Shown here piece after piece: positions 16,560 through 19,423 of a DNA stretch of 19,423 bases. A model generated the notes under the pieces. It saw only the letters and a program-made list of their open reading frames with translations, made no database searches and was not told the DNA's origin. How positions within the stretch are numbered: position 1 is the stretch's first letter; each line of letters opens with the position of its first letter. Position numbers and translations under genes: made by a program. This stretch comes from Conidiobolus incongruus B7586 (taxonomy: Eukaryota > Entomophthoromycota > Entomophthoromycetes > Entomophthorales > Conidiobolaceae): contig JNEM01012967.1 of the NCBI GenBank assembly GCA_000697335.1, positions 1-19,423 of the forward strand. The letters run 5' to 3'.

Positions 16560-19423
16560 AAATGACGCGATCAGAATCAGAATCTATTTAGGATATAAGA
16601 AAATTAAGCACTATGAAGCTATTCTTTAATTTCTTTATTTACTATGTCTATATATAGTAAAAGCTCTATGCTATCTCCTTTCTATTAAGTGTACTTATTG
16701 ATTCGAATAGTATTTACGAAATTTGTAATTATCAAAAGTTCCAAGAAAATAGTTAATGCTTTTTATAAAATATTAATAATGAATACTATTAATATAGCTA
16801 TTGTCTTCGTATTTAATTACTGTAATAATATTAAAATGAATTATTCCTTCAACCATCCACTGTCGTTTATTATTAAATATATCGAACTAGAACATCTAGT
16901 TTATTTTTTAATAATCTATATATCTAAATTAGTATCCGCAATTAGTTGAAAATAAAGTTCCAAAATGAGTTGTGAGAGAAATCCTTAAAGTCACTTGACA
17001 TAGAGTTTCTTTTTTAATCATTTCTAATTTTGGGAAATTTATTGGTTAATTTGGCTCTTATCTCATTAGTTAATTATACAGAAACTCTAGATTTCTATAT
17101 TTGTAAATCTTGTCCATACTCATTTTTCAAAGCAATTGATTAATACTGGTGCAATATTCTTTATTAATCACTTCATATTCGCAATAATTCAAATATTTTT
17201 TTAAATTAATATTGATTTTCTCATCTAATAATCATTATTCATCTAACATTTAATATATCTAGGGATTTATTATTGAATATATTGCAAAGTTATTTGAAGA
17301 ATTGCGACAAAAATTATATGTAGCTTGATATACTATGATTAATTTTTATAATAAAATTTACCCAACTTAGCAAATTAATTCCATATCATTTGACTAATTT
17401 ATTCTATTTAATGTTTTAGAATATAGCTTCAATGATTTATGTATTTTGTATATTTAATTAGCTAATATTACAATATTATTAGCGATATAACATACAATTC
17501 AATTATTTATATATCACATGCTACACAGATCTGAATATTAGATATCATTATATAATTGTTATATAAAATATTTCAATACCAACACCATTATCAATTTTTA
17601 TGAATCAAAATTCTAAAAACAATGATATAGTGAATTTGAAAGATATTAAGAATTCTTGGAATTTAATACGCTTAAATAAATTTATATATGTGTATATATA
17701 TTGACTACTTGATCTTATTTAAGGTCATTTGACTTATACGTCGTATCTCGATATATAGCATTAAGTTCATATTTAATCATATTTGTTCAGGTTTATTGTT
17801 TATTTATTCTATATTTTGATTATTATTTCATAAGTGAAAACATTATAAATTGAACCAATATGAAATGCTAAATATTTGATGACGCAATTGCAAAAGGGAT
17901 TATATACTTAAATTGGAATTATTATCATAGATTTTTTTTCAATTATTTAACTTTAATTGTAAAGTACCATGTAACCTGATCCAATTTACAAATTGTTTAT
18001 CAGATTGTTTATATATTTTAATAGCTTTTTATACTAAAGAATCATATCAATGATAAATACCATACAGTATCTATAATAGTATTCATTAAATTATCTTATT
18101 TTGTCAATTTTTCACATATTACAATATTTAGACTATATGTAGATATTAACAACATTTGTTTTCATTTTTGATACATGAATACTTGTTAGTTTATTTACAC
18201 CCAGCAATTGATTTAACTTGTGTATTTAGATTCTTGTACTAGATATTATTATCGAACTATATTAGGAAATATTCGCTAATAACAATAAAATTTTATTTAA
18301 TACTAAATATAATAACTGTCCCAATATATAAATTCAAATAGTACAATTTTTGATATAATGATTTTAGGGTTTATGTAAATTATGAAACTTGAAAAAATTC
18401 TAGCATCAAAAAATTGATTTTTGATTAATAACCTTATTCTTCATTTATATTGCCATTTTATTGAATTGTATGAGGATAATTTGAATTACTCTCCAGTTAT
18501 ATTATTCAGTTATTAACAAATGAATTAATGATATTGCTTTGGATAGAATTTTTTCAAATTAGATTTAACAACAATATTCATTATTAATAAATATATCTTA
18601 ATACTCAATTCAGTCAATTAATCACTTGTAAAATTTCTAAATTTGTTGATAAGATATATCTATCTATATATAATATGATATAATTTGTAAAATATGTTTG
18701 TTTTCAAAATGCGTTTCATAATATATATACTAATTAATTGATCTAATACGACAACTGTATGTTATTTACTGTTTTATTCATTGAGTTGTAAGATTGTATT
18801 GGTTCAATTGAAATTAATAGCTTTTTATCAATATTAGCTTAAGATGATTAAATTTATTAAGCGATTTTATAATCGTAAAATATATTAGATAATAGTGAAA
18901 ATTTCAAAACTATAGATCATATTAAATAATAGAAATAGCCAAATTAAAATTTCACATTATTAATCATTTATACATAATCAAATTATTTCTATTTACATTT
19001 TTCAAATATTAAAACATAGTACTTGAAATTGGTATGATAATGATAAATGTAACAAGCATATATAATTGGATTATAACATTGATTTTGCAAAACCAATAAG
19101 AAACATTATCCAACTGATTAATACAATTTTTTATATTATATTACAATATCATTATATTCTACACATTTATAATTGCCAATCGATTATAAGTAATTGAATA
19201 TTTATAATATTTAAATTATTTTAGTTTGAATTTACCATTATATTATAAAAACTCCAAATTTTATTTATTTTATAAAAATATTTAAAATAAATTTATATGA
19301 ATAATTTAAGTCATATTTTATATCTTATATTCATTGATATATATTTTGGTTTTAACTTAAGCTTTTATATAAAATATTATAATAATTTTAAAAATTTAAT
19401 AATATATATTAATAATTATATAT
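16560..19423. other. A+T-rich DNA, no gene recognised
   Basis: Nearly 2.9 kb beyond the transporter promoter with dense stops. The one longer frame (16689-16949, +, 86 residues, non-ATG start) translates to Ile/Phe/Tyr/Asn-rich sequence typical of A/T-rich noise. A 10-bp inverted repeat (17001-17010 with 17080-17089) is within chance expectation. No RNA gene, LTR or satellite array was seen. Confidence 0.55.

Noticed and set aside
16689-16949. 86-residue + strand frame
   Set aside because: Non-ATG start and Ile/Phe/Tyr/Asn-dominated translation expected from A/T-rich DNA; no promoter or homology.
17001-17089. 10-bp perfect inverted repeat TAGAGTTTCT / AGAAACTCTA as a possible MITE
   Set aside because: No target-site duplication, arms do not extend, and inverted repeats of this length are expected by chance at this base composition.
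1-19423. CRISPR array, prokaryotic operon or bacterial mobile system
   Set aside because: No spaced repeats or ribosome-binding-site-led gene strings; spliceosomal introns show the DNA is eukaryotic nuclear.

Overview
The window is nuclear DNA from a eukaryote, most likely an early-diverging or zygomycete-grade fungus. Coding islands are interrupted by short spliceosomal introns (about 48-75 nt, one of 128 nt) with GT..AG ends, and they sit in extremely A+T-rich intergenic DNA. The gene set fits this: a PHO80-type cyclin and a SHE10-like secreted coiled-coil protein are fungal in character, while a B12 adenosyltransferase (MMAB type) is absent from most Dikarya but kept in several early fungal lineages. 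The exact lineage cannot be fixed from the sequence alone.

Layout. 1-3292 is gene-poor and contains one conspicuously G+C-richer island (about 647-1081) that looks like a solo LTR. 3293-5468 (+) encodes a 707-residue SHE10-like protein whose first exon supplies only the ATG and whose C-terminal part holds four 43-residue repeats. 5577-5792 (-) may hold a very small spliced gene. 6532-7645 (+) is a three-exon STRAP/Unrip WD40 gene. 9006-9757 (+) is a two-exon PHO80-like cyclin, which converges with an unrecognised 270-residue gene at 10034-10846 (-). 12253-13329 (+) is a seven-exon cob(I)alamin adenosyltransferase with a plausible mitochondrial presequence; most of it is invisible to simple ORF scanning. 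14962-16221 (-) is an intronless 11-helix amino acid/auxin permease family transporter. From 16222 to the end there is a promoter and then about 3 kb with no recognisable gene.

The genes do not form a pathway. They are independent housekeeping or physiological functions: RNP assembly (STRAP), CDK regulation of the phosphate/nutrient type (cyclin), B12 cofactor synthesis, amino acid transport, and a secretory-pathway structural protein. What they share is promoter architecture. CCAAT boxes lie upstream of four of them, twice as an inverted pair, and the motif AAAGGCCCA sits beside a CCAAT box in two promoters. The SHE10-like and transporter genes use clearly more C/G-ending codons than the others, which suggests high expression.

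All assignments come from reading the sequence and remembered family motifs; no database search was run.
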